Of a stretch of DNA of 55,316 nucleotides, positions 15,498-23,707 are shown one piece after another. The notes beneath the pieces are model-generated. The model searched no databases. It saw only the letters and a program-made list of their open reading frames with translations, and was not told the DNA's origin. How positions within the stretch are numbered: position 1 is the first letter of the stretch; each line of letters starts with the position of its first letter. The position numbers and the translations under genes are program-made. The stretch covers positions 1-55,316 of the IMG/VR virus record IMGVR_UViG_3300037485_000169; one strand, given 5' to 3'. Origin of the DNA: a virus.

Positions 15498-15665
15498 ATG
15501 GCCAGTCCCAAACCAACCAATCCGTCGCTATGGTCGAGGGTCAAGGCGCAAGCCAAGACCAAGTTCGACGTATATCCTAGTGCCTACGCAAACGCTTGGG
15601 CTGCCAAGGAATACAAGAAGCGCGGCGGCGGTTGGAAGGGTCCAGACAACCGGGTGAAGAAATGA
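15498..15665 (+). CDS. Small basic protein (55 aa)
   Basis: ATG 15498 follows the previous stop by one base. The product (MASPKPTNPSLWSRVKAQAK..., then YPSAYANAWAAKEYKKRGGG) matches a recurrent phage motif in which an aromatic Tyr/Ala/Trp stretch precedes a GGGW basic tail. I recall this as DUF5872-like. It overlaps the next gene as ATGA. Role unknown. Confidence 0.65.
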   Translation: MASPKPTNPSLWSRVKAQAKTKFDVYPSAYANAWAAKEYKKRGGGWKGPDNRVKK

Positions 15666-15895
15666 GCAAGGGCGGCCTCGGCAAATGGTTCGGCGAGAAG
15701 TGGGTCGATGTAAAGACCGGCAAGCCTTGCGGTCGATCAGGTGCTGAGAAGTCCAGCCGTGGATATCCTGCGTGCCGCCCGGAAGCGGCTGCGAAAAAAC
15801 TAACTACTTCGGAACGCAAAACTATGGCAGCAAAGAAGTCCGGCCCGGCGCGTCAGTCGTGGCCGGTGTCGCCATCTGGCAAAAGGAAGAAGTGA
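15662..15895 (+). CDS. Small basic protein (77 aa), DUF5872-like
   Basis: ATG 15662 overlaps the upstream stop. The product begins MSKGGLGKWFGEKWVDVKTG and contains CGRSGAEKSSRGYPACRP, a two-Cys motif typical of a conserved phage and environmental family. The C-terminus is a Lys/Ser/Arg tail. It is strongly basic and soluble, with no known activity. Confidence 0.65.
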   Translation: MSKGGLGKWFGEKWVDVKTGKPCGRSGAEKSSRGYPACRPEAAAKKLTTSERKTMAAKKSGPARQSWPVSPSGKRKK

Positions 15896-15896
15896 T

Positions 15897-16064
15897 ATGG
15901 CTAAGAAACCCAACAAGGTGGCTGTCGTCATGGGAGAATTTAAGCGTGGTACGCTCCACGCTGGACGTGATCCCAAGGGTCCGAAGAAGGCACCCGTCGT
16001 TAAATCCCGCAAGCAGGCCATAGCTATCGCACTCAGCGAAGCTGGCAAATCGAAGAAGAAATAG
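15897..16064 (+). CDS. Small basic protein (55 aa), DUF6496-like
   Basis: The frame runs from ATG 15897 to TAG 16062-16064. The product contains VMGEFKRGTLHAGR and KSRKQAIAIALSEAG, a recurring phage motif that I recall as DUF6496. It ends in KSKKK. The start is two bases after the previous stop, as expected in this packed cluster. Function unknown. Confidence 0.7.
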   Translation: MAKKPNKVAVVMGEFKRGTLHAGRDPKGPKKAPVVKSRKQAIAIALSEAGKSKKK

Positions 16065-16076
16065 GAGGATATTCAA

Positions 16077-16238
16077 ATGCCCGCATACAAAGGAACCAAG
16101 AAGCTGTACACCGCTGGCACCGTCAAGGCGGAGAAAGCAGCTAAAGCTAATCGTGATCCGGCTCGCGCAGCGCGTGCTGAGGAAATCCTGAAGAAGGAAG
16201 GCACCACGTATATAGGCGGTGGCCGACCCAAGCGGTAA
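16077..16238 (+). CDS. Small basic protein (53 aa)
   Basis: ATG 16077 follows AGGAGG at a normal distance and the frame stops at 16238. The product begins MPAYKGTKKLYTAGTVKAEK, has an Ala/Arg/Glu helix and ends GGGRPKR. It is highly basic, like its four upstream neighbours. No domain is recognised. Confidence 0.65.
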   Translation: MPAYKGTKKLYTAGTVKAEKAAKANRDPARAARAEEILKKEGTTYIGGGRPKR

Positions 16239-16249
16239 AGGAAGAAACA

Positions 16250-16531
16250 ATGGAAGAGAAACTCTATATCCGCGTCAAGGCTGACGGGTTCATCTATGAG
16301 TATAACGAGCGTATGGCGGTTCATCCTGCCTGCGAAGTGATCTCCGAAGAGGAAGCATATCCTGAGCGGTTCATCACTCCCATGGTAGCTGAGAAGATCG
16401 AAGCTATCGCCAAACCCAAGCGTGCAAGAAAGGCACGTAAGGGCCTCGATCTTACTACTGACATTCCCGCAGAACCTGTGTATACTGATCCCGAACTAGC
16501 TGCTGAGGCTGTACGGGGTTGGCCTGAATGA
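16250..16531 (+). CDS. Hypothetical protein (93 aa) before the connector genes
   Basis: The product begins MEEKLYIRVKADGFIYEYNE and has a Lys/Arg patch (KPKRARKARKG) and an acidic C-terminus. It resembles short phage proteins of the type that place a parameter-like beta hairpin before a basic linker, but no family is certain. The stop overlaps the start of the connector gene. Confidence 0.6.
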   Translation: MEEKLYIRVKADGFIYEYNERMAVHPACEVISEEEAYPERFITPMVAEKIEAIAKPKRARKARKGLDLTTDIPAEPVYTDPELAAEAVRGWPE

Positions 16532-17172
16532 CACCTGCGGATATCATCGCTGAAGCACGAGTACTTATTCAGGACTCGCGGACCCCGTATCGCTATAGCG
16601 ACACGGTACTGTTGGGCTTCGTCAATCAGACGCTGCGCCGCATGTCGATCCTGCGACCTGATCTGTTCTTGGTCATCGGTGATATCCCCACAACCGCAAA
16701 CACGGTTATCCAGAGTTGTCCTAGCGACTCGCTGCGTTTGGTCGAGATTTTCCAGATCAAGAACGGTGACGCTGTCACTGAGGTCAATCGGGAAGTTCTC
16801 GACCAGATGAGTCCCGGGTGGGTCAACGAAGCGGCAGGTACGCCGCTGAACTTCATGCGGCACGTCCGCAACCCCAATAAGTTCTTTCTGTACCCTCGTC
16901 CTGCGACGGGGGTTATCCTCGTTGGGGAATATGCTCAGGTGCCTCCGGCCTACACGCTGAACCAGACAGTTGCGGCGCTCCCTGATGCCTACCTCCCTGT
17001 GGCTGCGGACGGCGTCGTGTTCCTCGCCGAGTCGGTCGATAACGAGCATGTCAACTCAGGCCGGGCCAAACTGTTCCAAGACTCATTCAACCAGACGCTG
17101 GCGGCAGGTCTCCAGACCCGGACCATTACCGACACAGAGGACGCTGGGCTTAACCCGAGGCAGGTGATCTGA
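16528..17172 (+). CDS. Head-tail adaptor (DUF6682-like)
   Basis: The 214-residue protein begins MTPADIIAEARVLIQDSRTP, followed by RYSDTVLLGFVNQTLRRM. This two-helix opening matches phage adaptor proteins (I recall DUF6682), functionally similar to T7 gp11-type connectors that seat the tail on the portal. The beta-rich middle contains PNKFFLYPRP, another conserved feature of such proteins. It overlaps both neighbours. Confidence 0.72.
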   Translation: MTPADIIAEARVLIQDSRTPYRYSDTVLLGFVNQTLRRMSILRPDLFLVIGDIPTTANTVIQSCPSDSLRLVEIFQIKNGDAVTEVNREVLDQMSPGWVNEAAGTPLNFMRHVRNPNKFFLYPRPATGVILVGEYAQVPPAYTLNQTVAALPDAYLPVAADGVVFLAESVDNEHVNSGRAKLFQDSFNQTLAAGLQTRTITDTEDAGLNPRQVI

Positions 17173-17945
17173 TGGTTGATCGTGCGTTCTCCACTCTGGC
17201 TGCCAAGATCAACCCGAGCGTTCCGGGCTGTCCGACTGCGACGATGGTCCAGTACATCCGTGACTCGGCGATCCGGACCTGTGAGCGCACACTGGCATGG
17301 CGCTATGAAGTGCCACTGTTCGATCTCCTTCCGGGCGTCCATGAGTACGCTTACGACAAGCCGGTCAACACGGATGCACACGCAGTCTTCGCTGCTATCG
17401 TCAACGGTAGCCATCTGGAAAAGCTAACGCTCGACGACGCGCTGCGGCTCTATCCGCAATGGGCTGATCTCTATTCGGGTGAAGACCCCAGTGTCCTGTG
17501 GAGCCTGACGCCTCCGGGAAGCTACAACAACTATGAGTATAACGAGGCGCTGTTCAACGATGGCGAACCGTTTGTCCTGCCTGACTCCGTGGTTGCTGAC
17601 GCGAGCACGCCGCGTTCGATCTGTCAGATAACTCCTGACAAGTTTGTCGTGCTGCCGTTGCCGGATAACAACGAGCCGTATACGATGCGGATGTTCTTGG
17701 CGCTCAAGCCCAAGCGTGATGCCTCGGGTATGAACTCGGTTATCTTCGACGACCTCGAAGAAGTTATCATGCACGGGGCGCTTCAGCATTTGCTGGTCCT
17801 ACCAAACCAGTACTGGTCTGACCGGGAACTCGCGGCCTATCACGCCAAGCAGTATACCTACCAGATCGCCGAGCGTCGTGCCCGTGCCAACCTCGGTAAT
17901 GTGCGCGGCACGTACCGCGCCAAAATGCAACCGTTCGGAGCCTGA
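17172..17945 (+). CDS. Tail connector / neck protein (257 aa)
   Basis: The N-terminal helix region (ATMVQYIRDSAIRTCERTLA) and conserved-looking closing segment (DDLEEVIMHGALQHLLVLP, then YWSDRELAAYHAKQYTYQIA) match a connector family that usually follows the adaptor in podovirus genomes. It probably forms part of the tail stem. Immediate overlap with the adaptor gene supports joint assembly. Confidence 0.68.
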   Translation: MVDRAFSTLAAKINPSVPGCPTATMVQYIRDSAIRTCERTLAWRYEVPLFDLLPGVHEYAYDKPVNTDAHAVFAAIVNGSHLEKLTLDDALRLYPQWADLYSGEDPSVLWSLTPPGSYNNYEYNEALFNDGEPFVLPDSVVADASTPRSICQITPDKFVVLPLPDNNEPYTMRMFLALKPKRDASGMNSVIFDDLEEVIMHGALQHLLVLPNQYWSDRELAAYHAKQYTYQIAERRARANLGNVRGTYRAKMQPFGA

Positions 17946-17947
17946 CC

Positions 17948-18277
17948 ATGGGTGTGAAAGTAACCAACAATGCTACGACAACCACGGTAGGGGCAGTCTC
18001 CAGTACTGCGCTGTCTCTCACGGTGGCCAGCGGCACGGGTGTGATCTTCCCGGTCCTCTCGACTGGTGACTATTTCTACGGCACCTTGAGCGACACCAAC
18101 AACAATTATGAGGTGGTCAAGGTCACGGCTCGCACTGATGACGTGATGACCATCGTGCGTGCTCAGGAGGGAACCCTTGCTTTACCTTTTCCTACTAACA
18201 GCCGCTTTGAGCTTCGGGTTACTGCTGCTAGTGTTCTGGAGTCGTTCGTCTCGAACTACGACTTCCTGCTTTTGTGA
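17948..18277 (+). CDS. Free-standing adaptor domain (109 aa), paralogous to the tailspike 2 N-terminus
   Basis: The product (VASGTGVIFPVLSTGDYFYG, then VKVTARTDDVMTIVRAQEG) is clearly similar along its whole length to residues 1-105 of tailspike 2 at 18782. Motifs such as GDYFY, VKVTAR, MTIVRAQE and RVTAAS are shared. It is predicted to be a small beta domain that binds the tail. It may be an adaptor subunit or a relic of a spike whose receptor-binding part was lost. Confidence 0.7.
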   Translation: MGVKVTNNATTTTVGAVSSTALSLTVASGTGVIFPVLSTGDYFYGTLSDTNNNYEVVKVTARTDDVMTIVRAQEGTLALPFPTNSRFELRVTAASVLESFVSNYDFLLL

Positions 18278-18288
18278 AAGGTTAGACT

Positions 18289-18642
18289 ATGCCTACTGTT
18301 TCTCCAACCTTCGACTTCGTTACTACGCAGTCCTCTAAGACGCCGCGTATTACATGGGCCGACGTAGCTACCGGGGATACGATTACGCCGTTCTCAGTCG
18401 ATGCACAGGCAGCTATCGCTGGCGCAGTTCAATTTGCCGGTACCTTTGGCGGCGCTACGGTAAAGCTACAGGTATCAAATGATGGAACGACTTACTTTGA
18501 TATGAAGGACCTCGGCGGCACTGTCATGAGTGCTACGGCTGCGGCTTTGTTCGAGTTCACTACGGCTGCGGCTTATATCCGTCCGGCGATTAGCGGCGGT
18601 ACGGGCGATGCCGTAGATGTAATTATGGTTTTGCGGGGCTGA
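18289..18642 (+). CDS. Small beta-rich structural protein (117 aa)
   Basis: The product begins MPTVSPTFDFVTTQSSKTPR and is rich in Ala, Thr and Gly with alternating strands. The segment VKLQVSNDGTTYFDMKDLGG resembles beta-sandwich accessory proteins found among phage tail fibre genes. It sits between two adaptor-like genes. Likely virion-associated, but no family is certain. Confidence 0.6.
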   Translation: MPTVSPTFDFVTTQSSKTPRITWADVATGDTITPFSVDAQAAIAGAVQFAGTFGGATVKLQVSNDGTTYFDMKDLGGTVMSATAAALFEFTTAAAYIRPAISGGTGDAVDVIMVLRG

Positions 18643-18643
18643 T

Positions 18644-18769
18644 ATGCTGGCGATTACGTTGATCATGCGCCGGGTACGACGCCAGACCTCTGAGCTACTC
18701 AACAATTTGCTGTTAGAGACCGGCGATGATATACTACAGGAAGACGGGTCGTACCTTCTTCTCGATTAA
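18644..18769 (+). CDS. Very small protein (41 aa) with a LLLETGDD-LQEDGSYLLLD motif
   Basis: The frame opens at ATG 18644, one base after the previous stop, and ends at 18769. The C-terminal half consists of two copies of a short leucine/acidic repeat (NLLLETGDDIL, LQEDGSYLLLD), a pattern I recall from phage tail-region proteins. The N-terminus is basic and hydrophobic. Function unknown. Confidence 0.6.
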   Translation: MLAITLIMRRVRRQTSELLNNLLLETGDDILQEDGSYLLLD

Positions 18770-18781
18770 TGCGGGGACAAT

Positions 18782-20824
18782 ATGGGTGTCATTCTAAAGA
18801 ACAACGCGAATAGCACGATCACCACTGCGATCAGTGCGTCTGACGTTGGTCTGGCTGTCGCTACCGGCACCGGTTCGATCTTCCCCGTCCTTGGGGCGGG
18901 TGATTACTTCTATGCCACGCTGGTAAGCTCCGGCGGCACTTACGAGATCGTCAAGGTCACGGCGCGGGTCGGCGACACCATGACCATCGTCCGTGCGCAG
19001 GAAGACACCACGGCCCAGAGCTTTGCTGCTGGGTCCAGCTTCGAGGCTCGCGTTACTGCTGCGTCCATTCGTGATACTGCGACCGACATTGTCCTAACTC
19101 GGCTGGGTAGCACCGCAGCAGGTGACGGTGCCTCGCTCGTTGGCGTGCAGGATGTTGGAAACTATTACGCCGCGACAACGGTCGAAGGTGTCCTCCAAGA
19201 ACTCGGCGCATCCGGCGGCACGGTCGGCATCAACGCCATCGTGGACAACTTCACCGGTAATGGCAGCACGGTTAACTTCACGCTGTCCAAAGCCCCAGTG
19301 TCGCAGAACACCATCGACGTGTTTATCAACGGTGTCTACCAGAACAAGACCGACTTCTCGTTTGCTGGCACGACGCTGACGTTCACGCAGGCTCCCCCGC
19401 TTGGGTCTGAGATCGAGGTCTGCATTAACACCAACGCTCTGGCGGGAACCGTCATGGCGAGTAACGTCTCCTACAACCAAGGCGGCACAGGAGCGGTCAA
19501 TAGAACTGTTCAGTCCCGCTTGCGGGACTATGTTTCGGTCAAGGACTTCGGCGCTGTTGGCAATGGCGTAGCAAATGACACAGTTGCTATTCAAGCGGCG
19601 CTTAATAGCGGCGCAAAGTTTGTCACACTAGACGAAGGCACTTTTCTGTTTTCGGCGCTCACCATCCCATCTGGTGTTATCCTTCAAGGCGCAGGAAAAG
19701 GGGCAACAATCCTTAGCTCCACAAGCAGCGGCAGCGCTATTACCGTGCAAAACGTCATCGACGCAGGGCTGCGCGATTTACGCATTTCTGCACCTTCTGC
19801 AACACGCGCAGTGCATGTTATTTCTACATCTACTTTCGTCATGCGTCCGCTGTTTGAGAACATATTTATTTCGGCATTTGCAAGCAACGGCATAGGCATC
19901 TTTTTTGATGTGCAGGGCGCTAACCCAATCTATTTCCCGCGCATGTATAATTTGGACATAGACGGTGGAAGTTTTGCGCCTGCTGTCGGAACGCGCATAG
20001 GTATTGCATATGGCGGCGCTGGATCGACCATAACTGTTGGGCCGTCAATTTTTGGCGGACGTGTCACGAATACCTTGCAAGGTATTACCCATAGCAAGGT
20101 TGATACTGCGCTTGGCTTCGGTGTTCAGCTTGACGGCCAGACGGACGGTTCATCTGCGGGCGTTGGTCTTTTGTTTGGCTCCGGCGGCGGCGGGTACAAT
20201 AAATATTGGGGTACTCGCTTTGAGTCCACGGCAGTCGACACATTCATAGCGTTTAACGCTGGGTCGGCAGACAATTTTGTTGAAGGCACTTTTGGTGGCG
20301 CTGCACCTAGTAAAATAACAGACGCCGGCGTTAGAAACTCATGGTCAGGGACCGACGGGTCTGGCGGTCTTGTCGATAACACCGCTTCAATCGTTAATTT
20401 TCAAAGCGGTATTAAATTTGGGGGTGGAACCACTCTTCAAAACTATGCCGTTAACACGTTTACACCGACTGTTTTTGGTGGGACCACCGCAGGGACCGCA
20501 ACCTATGCGTATCAGGTCGGGGAATACACCCGCATCGGGAACAAAGTGTTTTTTAGCCTAGCTATTAGTTTTTCAGGCCATACTGGAACTGGATCGCTTA
20601 ATGTCGGCGCGCTACCTTTCACGGCTGCAACGCGCACTGACATGAGGTGGAACCAAACGCTGAATATGCAGAACATAGCGTACACCGGCCCAGTTCTGAT
20701 CGGCGTAGTCCCTTCTGCGTCTAACTTTGTTCAGTGCAGCCAGATAGCTACTACAGGAACGACATCCGCAGTCCCGATAGCTGCGTCTGGGTTTATCTCA
20801 GTTTCCGGATTTTACGAGGTCTAA
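18782..20824 (+). CDS. Tailspike 2, adaptor plus beta-helix plus C-terminal domain
   Basis: The 680-residue protein is modular. Residues 1-105 are an adaptor domain shared with the gene at 17948. Residues about 150-220 form a beta-rich module (VNFTLSKAPVSQNTIDVFIN). VSVKDFGA (251-258) opens a pectate-lyase-like beta-helix. The last 120 residues (from NTFTPTVFGG) form a C-terminal domain like that of the next fibre gene. The helix section is A/T-richer than the adaptor. It probably recognises and cuts surface glycan. Confidence 0.8.
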   Translation: MGVILKNNANSTITTAISASDVGLAVATGTGSIFPVLGAGDYFYATLVSSGGTYEIVKVTARVGDTMTIVRAQEDTTAQSFAAGSSFEARVTAASIRDTATDIVLTRLGSTAAGDGASLVGVQDVGNYYAATTVEGVLQELGASGGTVGINAIVDNFTGNGSTVNFTLSKAPVSQNTIDVFINGVYQNKTDFSFAGTTLTFTQAPPLGSEIEVCINTNALAGTVMASNVSYNQGGTGAVNRTVQSRLRDYVSVKDFGAVGNGVANDTVAIQAALNSGAKFVTLDEGTFLFSALTIPSGVILQGAGKGATILSSTSSGSAITVQNVIDAGLRDLRISAPSATRAVHVISTSTFVMRPLFENIFISAFASNGIGIFFDVQGANPIYFPRMYNLDIDGGSFAPAVGTRIGIAYGGAGSTITVGPSIFGGRVTNTLQGITHSKVDTALGFGVQLDGQTDGSSAGVGLLFGSGGGGYNKYWGTRFESTAVDTFIAFNAGSADNFVEGTFGGAAPSKITDAGVRNSWSGTDGSGGLVDNTASIVNFQSGIKFGGGTTLQNYAVNTFTPTVFGGTTAGTATYAYQVGEYTRIGNKVFFSLAISFSGHTGTGSLNVGALPFTAATRTDMRWNQTLNMQNIAYTGPVLIGVVPSASNFVQCSQIATTGTTSAVPIAASGFISVSGFYEV

Positions 20825-20826
20825 GC

Positions 20827-21675
20827 ATGGCGGATAAAAAAATATCAGCGCTACCCGCTGCAACAACGCCGTTAGCCGGTACGGAAGTGCTGCCAATTGT
20901 ACAAGGTGGAACCACAGATCAGGTGTCAGTGGCTAACCTTACGGCAGGCCGCGCTGTCAGCGCCTTGTCGTTAGCAACGCCTGACACCGACGCGGCCACA
21001 TCTATCACTGCGTCTGGCTTGAGCATAGGACGCGGCGCAGCATTTGCTGGCGGTCAGACAGAATTGTTCACTGTAGGCACACGCCGTATGGGCCTTGGTA
21101 CTACCGGATCAGCAGCCTTCTATTTGTACACTGCATCTACAGAAGCGGTAGCTATTGACACATCCCAAAATGTAAAAGCCACAACTGGCAACCTCGTAAT
21201 CGGCACCGCTGGCAAAGGCATCGACTTCAGCGCGAACACGCACGCGGCAGGCATGACCAGCGAATTGCTGAATGACTATGAAGAAGGTACTTGGACGCCT
21301 GTGGTTGCAGGGTCGGGAACCGCAGGGACATATGAAATAGGGACGAACGGCAGTACCTATACAAAAGTCGGGCGGATGGTAACTATCCAAGGCTTTATCC
21401 AGTTTGCAGCCGTAGTTACCGGCGGCGGAACGGGCGATCTGCGGATTACTGGATTGCCTTATACCAAGACCGCAAACTCCTACCCCGTCGGTTCAGTTTA
21501 TCTGGCCCTTGGCACATGGTCAGGAAATCATCCGACAGTTGTTTTTGGGTCTTTTAGCGCAAGTTCCACGCTATTGCTTCAGCAAGATGCCAGCGGCGGT
21601 TACGGCACGGCTATACCGATTTCGTTCGCAAGCGCGAACGCTTACCTTACGTTCACTATTTCCTACGAGGTGTGA
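20827..21675 (+). CDS. Tail fibre protein with capsule-binding-like C-terminus (282 aa)
   Basis: ATG 20827 follows the tailspike 2 stop by two bases. The N-terminus (MADKKISALPAATTPLAGTE, then VLPIVQGGTTDQVSVANLTA) is the common fibre anchor. The C-terminus, opening LNDYEEGTWTPVVAG, is the same domain type that ends tailspike 2 and is widespread in phage fibres. The middle is a short linker. It is probably a receptor-binding or spike-stabilising fibre. Confidence 0.75.
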   Translation: MADKKISALPAATTPLAGTEVLPIVQGGTTDQVSVANLTAGRAVSALSLATPDTDAATSITASGLSIGRGAAFAGGQTELFTVGTRRMGLGTTGSAAFYLYTASTEAVAIDTSQNVKATTGNLVIGTAGKGIDFSANTHAAGMTSELLNDYEEGTWTPVVAGSGTAGTYEIGTNGSTYTKVGRMVTIQGFIQFAAVVTGGGTGDLRITGLPYTKTANSYPVGSVYLALGTWSGNHPTVVFGSFSASSTLLLQQDASGGYGTAIPISFASANAYLTFTISYEV

Positions 21676-21676
21676 T

Positions 21677-23221
21677 ATGGCGCTTACAAAAGCCACCTAC
21701 GCTATGATTGAAGGCGCAACGGTCAATGTATTCGATTACATGACTGACGCTGAAATCGCAGATGTGACCGCAAATACTGCGTTATTGGACGTAACGGCTA
21801 AAATTCAAGCTGCTATTGATTCCGCGAACACTGGCCTCACCGTGTTTCTACCCAGCGGTACATATCGAGTAACTAGCACGATTTTCCTGCGCCGCAGTGG
21901 TGTGCATATTGTTGGTGCTGGCGTTGGATCTACAAACGTCAAATATGTAAACGCGGCAGGCGGAATTGTTTTTTCTGGCGATACCAATAAAACAAATTCG
22001 TTGGCGCAATATGAAAGCTGTTCACTAGAAAATTTTGAGGTCGCTTCGTCGGGCAGTGCTTCGACAGACCCGTCAATTGTGGTCGACCTAACTTCATTCT
22101 CCTACAGTCATTTTAATATTGAAATTCAATCGCGTCGGGTCGGGGCGACCTTGTACTATGGCCAAGGGAACGCAGGCACAGCACCATATTTTAATCATAT
22201 TGAAAGCACCGGCTTGTTTGGCGGCGCTGATAAAACGCAGCGCGCATTTGGTTTTGAAGGTGGTGCGTGGGCTGGCGGTAGCAATGGCCCCAACGCTAAT
22301 ATGATTGGCCCGATCACTCGCGCAGCATCACTTGCTACTGTGATTGATTTGAAAACCGGCCAAGGTAATATGTTCAGCAACATCGGCGCTGAAAGCATAG
22401 CTGGAACCTTTATTTTGCTTGGCGGCAACGCGGCGGCTGATACAGGTACGTCAAGCGGATCAAACACCGCGACAACCTTAAAAGACACCACGCAAACATG
22501 GGCTACTAACGCCTATATCGGCGGCGGCGTGCAAATTACGGGTGGCGTTGGCGCAGGACAAATCCGGCGAATTGCCACCAACACAGCCACAGAACTTTCG
22601 CTGCAATTTCCTTGGGCGACCATTCCCGACGCAACCAGCCAATATTCCGTGTTTGAAGCAAAATCGAATGACAATAAATTTGTCAACATTCGCCAAGAAG
22701 GCGACGGGACCGCTGATTTTATTTTTGCGTGGCCTGACTCCGCAAACACTGAGGTCACGCAGACTTCAGTGCAGTCGGTGGGGGGTTATCTGAATGACCG
22801 TAGCTGCTCGCCGTACAATAAATTTTTCGGCCAATCTCGCACACTTTTGCAGCACACCTTTGTAACCCCCGGCGCGGCGGCTAACATTAACGCATACCCA
22901 AAAAGCAGTGTGTTCGGCGGCGTAAAACTGGCCGGACAATATGTTGTGGATTTTGTCTACGTGGAATGCACGGCTGCGTCTCATGGAGATACCGCGACAG
23001 TAACAGTTGATTGCGGCGGGGTGGCTGTAGGCGGCGGATCGCCAACTTTTGCGATAGGTATCCCCAATAACGAAACTGCTGGCGCCGCTTTCCCTTCACT
23101 GCAACGGGTCCAGAAATCCGGCGTCAACGAAGGTATTTTCTTAAACTTGCAGACCGGCGCTGCGTTTTCAGCAGGCGTCAGTGTTTTGGTCACGATAGGT
23201 GTGACACTAACATCTGCGTAA
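21677..23221 (+). CDS. Tailspike 3, beta-helix without long anchor
   Basis: ATG 21677 follows the previous stop by one base. The 514-residue protein begins MALTKATYAMIEGATVNVFD, a short adaptor of the type that replaces VSVKDFGA in many spikes. It moves straight into a pectate-lyase-like beta-helix (LPSGTYRVTSTIFLRRSGVH). Lacking an anchor, it may attach through one of the preceding adaptor-bearing proteins, giving a branched receptor complex. Codon use is A/T-richer than in structural genes. Confidence 0.78.
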   Translation: MALTKATYAMIEGATVNVFDYMTDAEIADVTANTALLDVTAKIQAAIDSANTGLTVFLPSGTYRVTSTIFLRRSGVHIVGAGVGSTNVKYVNAAGGIVFSGDTNKTNSLAQYESCSLENFEVASSGSASTDPSIVVDLTSFSYSHFNIEIQSRRVGATLYYGQGNAGTAPYFNHIESTGLFGGADKTQRAFGFEGGAWAGGSNGPNANMIGPITRAASLATVIDLKTGQGNMFSNIGAESIAGTFILLGGNAAADTGTSSGSNTATTLKDTTQTWATNAYIGGGVQITGGVGAGQIRRIATNTATELSLQFPWATIPDATSQYSVFEAKSNDNKFVNIRQEGDGTADFIFAWPDSANTEVTQTSVQSVGGYLNDRSCSPYNKFFGQSRTLLQHTFVTPGAAANINAYPKSSVFGGVKLAGQYVVDFVYVECTAASHGDTATVTVDCGGVAVGGGSPTFAIGIPNNETAGAAFPSLQRVQKSGVNEGIFLNLQTGAAFSAGVSVLVTIGVTLTSA

Positions 23222-23231
23222 CGATATTGCC
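23219..23231 (+). repeat. 13-bp tag at the tailspike 3 stop
   Basis: TAACGATATTGCC is identical to 14106-14118 at the end of tailspike 1 and again begins at the stop codon. It marks a shared 3' boundary of two spike genes about 9 kb apart. Confidence 0.75.
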
Positions 23232-23260
23232 AGTCTACAACATTAACTAGGGTATAAGCT

Positions 23261-23569
23261 GTGAGCGAAGAGAACGTACTAACCGTCAAAATAGATATGC
23301 TTCACAGCGATGTTGTCGACATGAAGACCGCGCTGAACGAACTGTCGAAGGCAATTACGAAGCTGGCACTTGTCGAAGAGCGTCAGGCTCAGACGGCTAA
23401 TGCAATGGAACGTGCGTTCAAAGCTATCGGTAAGATTGAGGATCGGCTTTCTTCATTGGAGCTTACAGCGCCCAAGACGAAGGAAACCAACGCTTGGATG
23501 GATAGGTTCATCCTAGCTATCGTTGTAACCGCTGCGGGTTTCGCAGGGACAAAACTGGGTATGTTGTAA
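23261..23569 (+). CDS. Coiled-coil protein with C-terminal membrane anchor (102 aa)
   Basis: The start is GTG 23261 (MSEENVLTVKIDML). An amphipathic coiled coil occupies residues 5-70 and one hydrophobic helix (FILAIVVTAAGFAGTKLGML) ends the protein. The layout is like XhlA-type membrane-associated lysis or holin-accessory proteins. It lies near the endolysin and holin genes. The lysis role is inferred from topology and position. Confidence 0.6.
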   Translation: MSEENVLTVKIDMLHSDVVDMKTALNELSKAITKLALVEERQAQTANAMERAFKAIGKIEDRLSSLELTAPKTKETNAWMDRFILAIVVTAAGFAGTKLGML

Positions 23570-23580
23570 GGAGGTTTATT

Positions 23581-23706
23581 ATGCCGGGTAAAAAGATGAT
23601 GTCCTATCAGAAGGGCGGTATGGTTTTCAAACCGTGTGCCAAGTGTCCGTCGCCTGCCAAGTGCCGCGCTATGGGTAAGTGCATGGCTAAAGCGAAGGGT
23701 AAGTAA
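23581..23706 (+). CDS. Small Cys-rich protein (41 aa)
   Basis: The frame runs from ATG 23581 (AAGGAGG upstream) to TAA 23706. The product is basic and contains four Cys as C-x2-C-x5-C-x4-C at residues 20-34 (from CAKCPSPAKC), a likely metal-binding knuckle. It begins MPGKKMMSYQKGGMV. No family is named; it could be a small nucleic-acid-binding or virion protein. Confidence 0.6.
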   Translation: MPGKKMMSYQKGGMVFKPCAKCPSPAKCRAMGKCMAKAKGK

Positions 23707-23707
23707 C

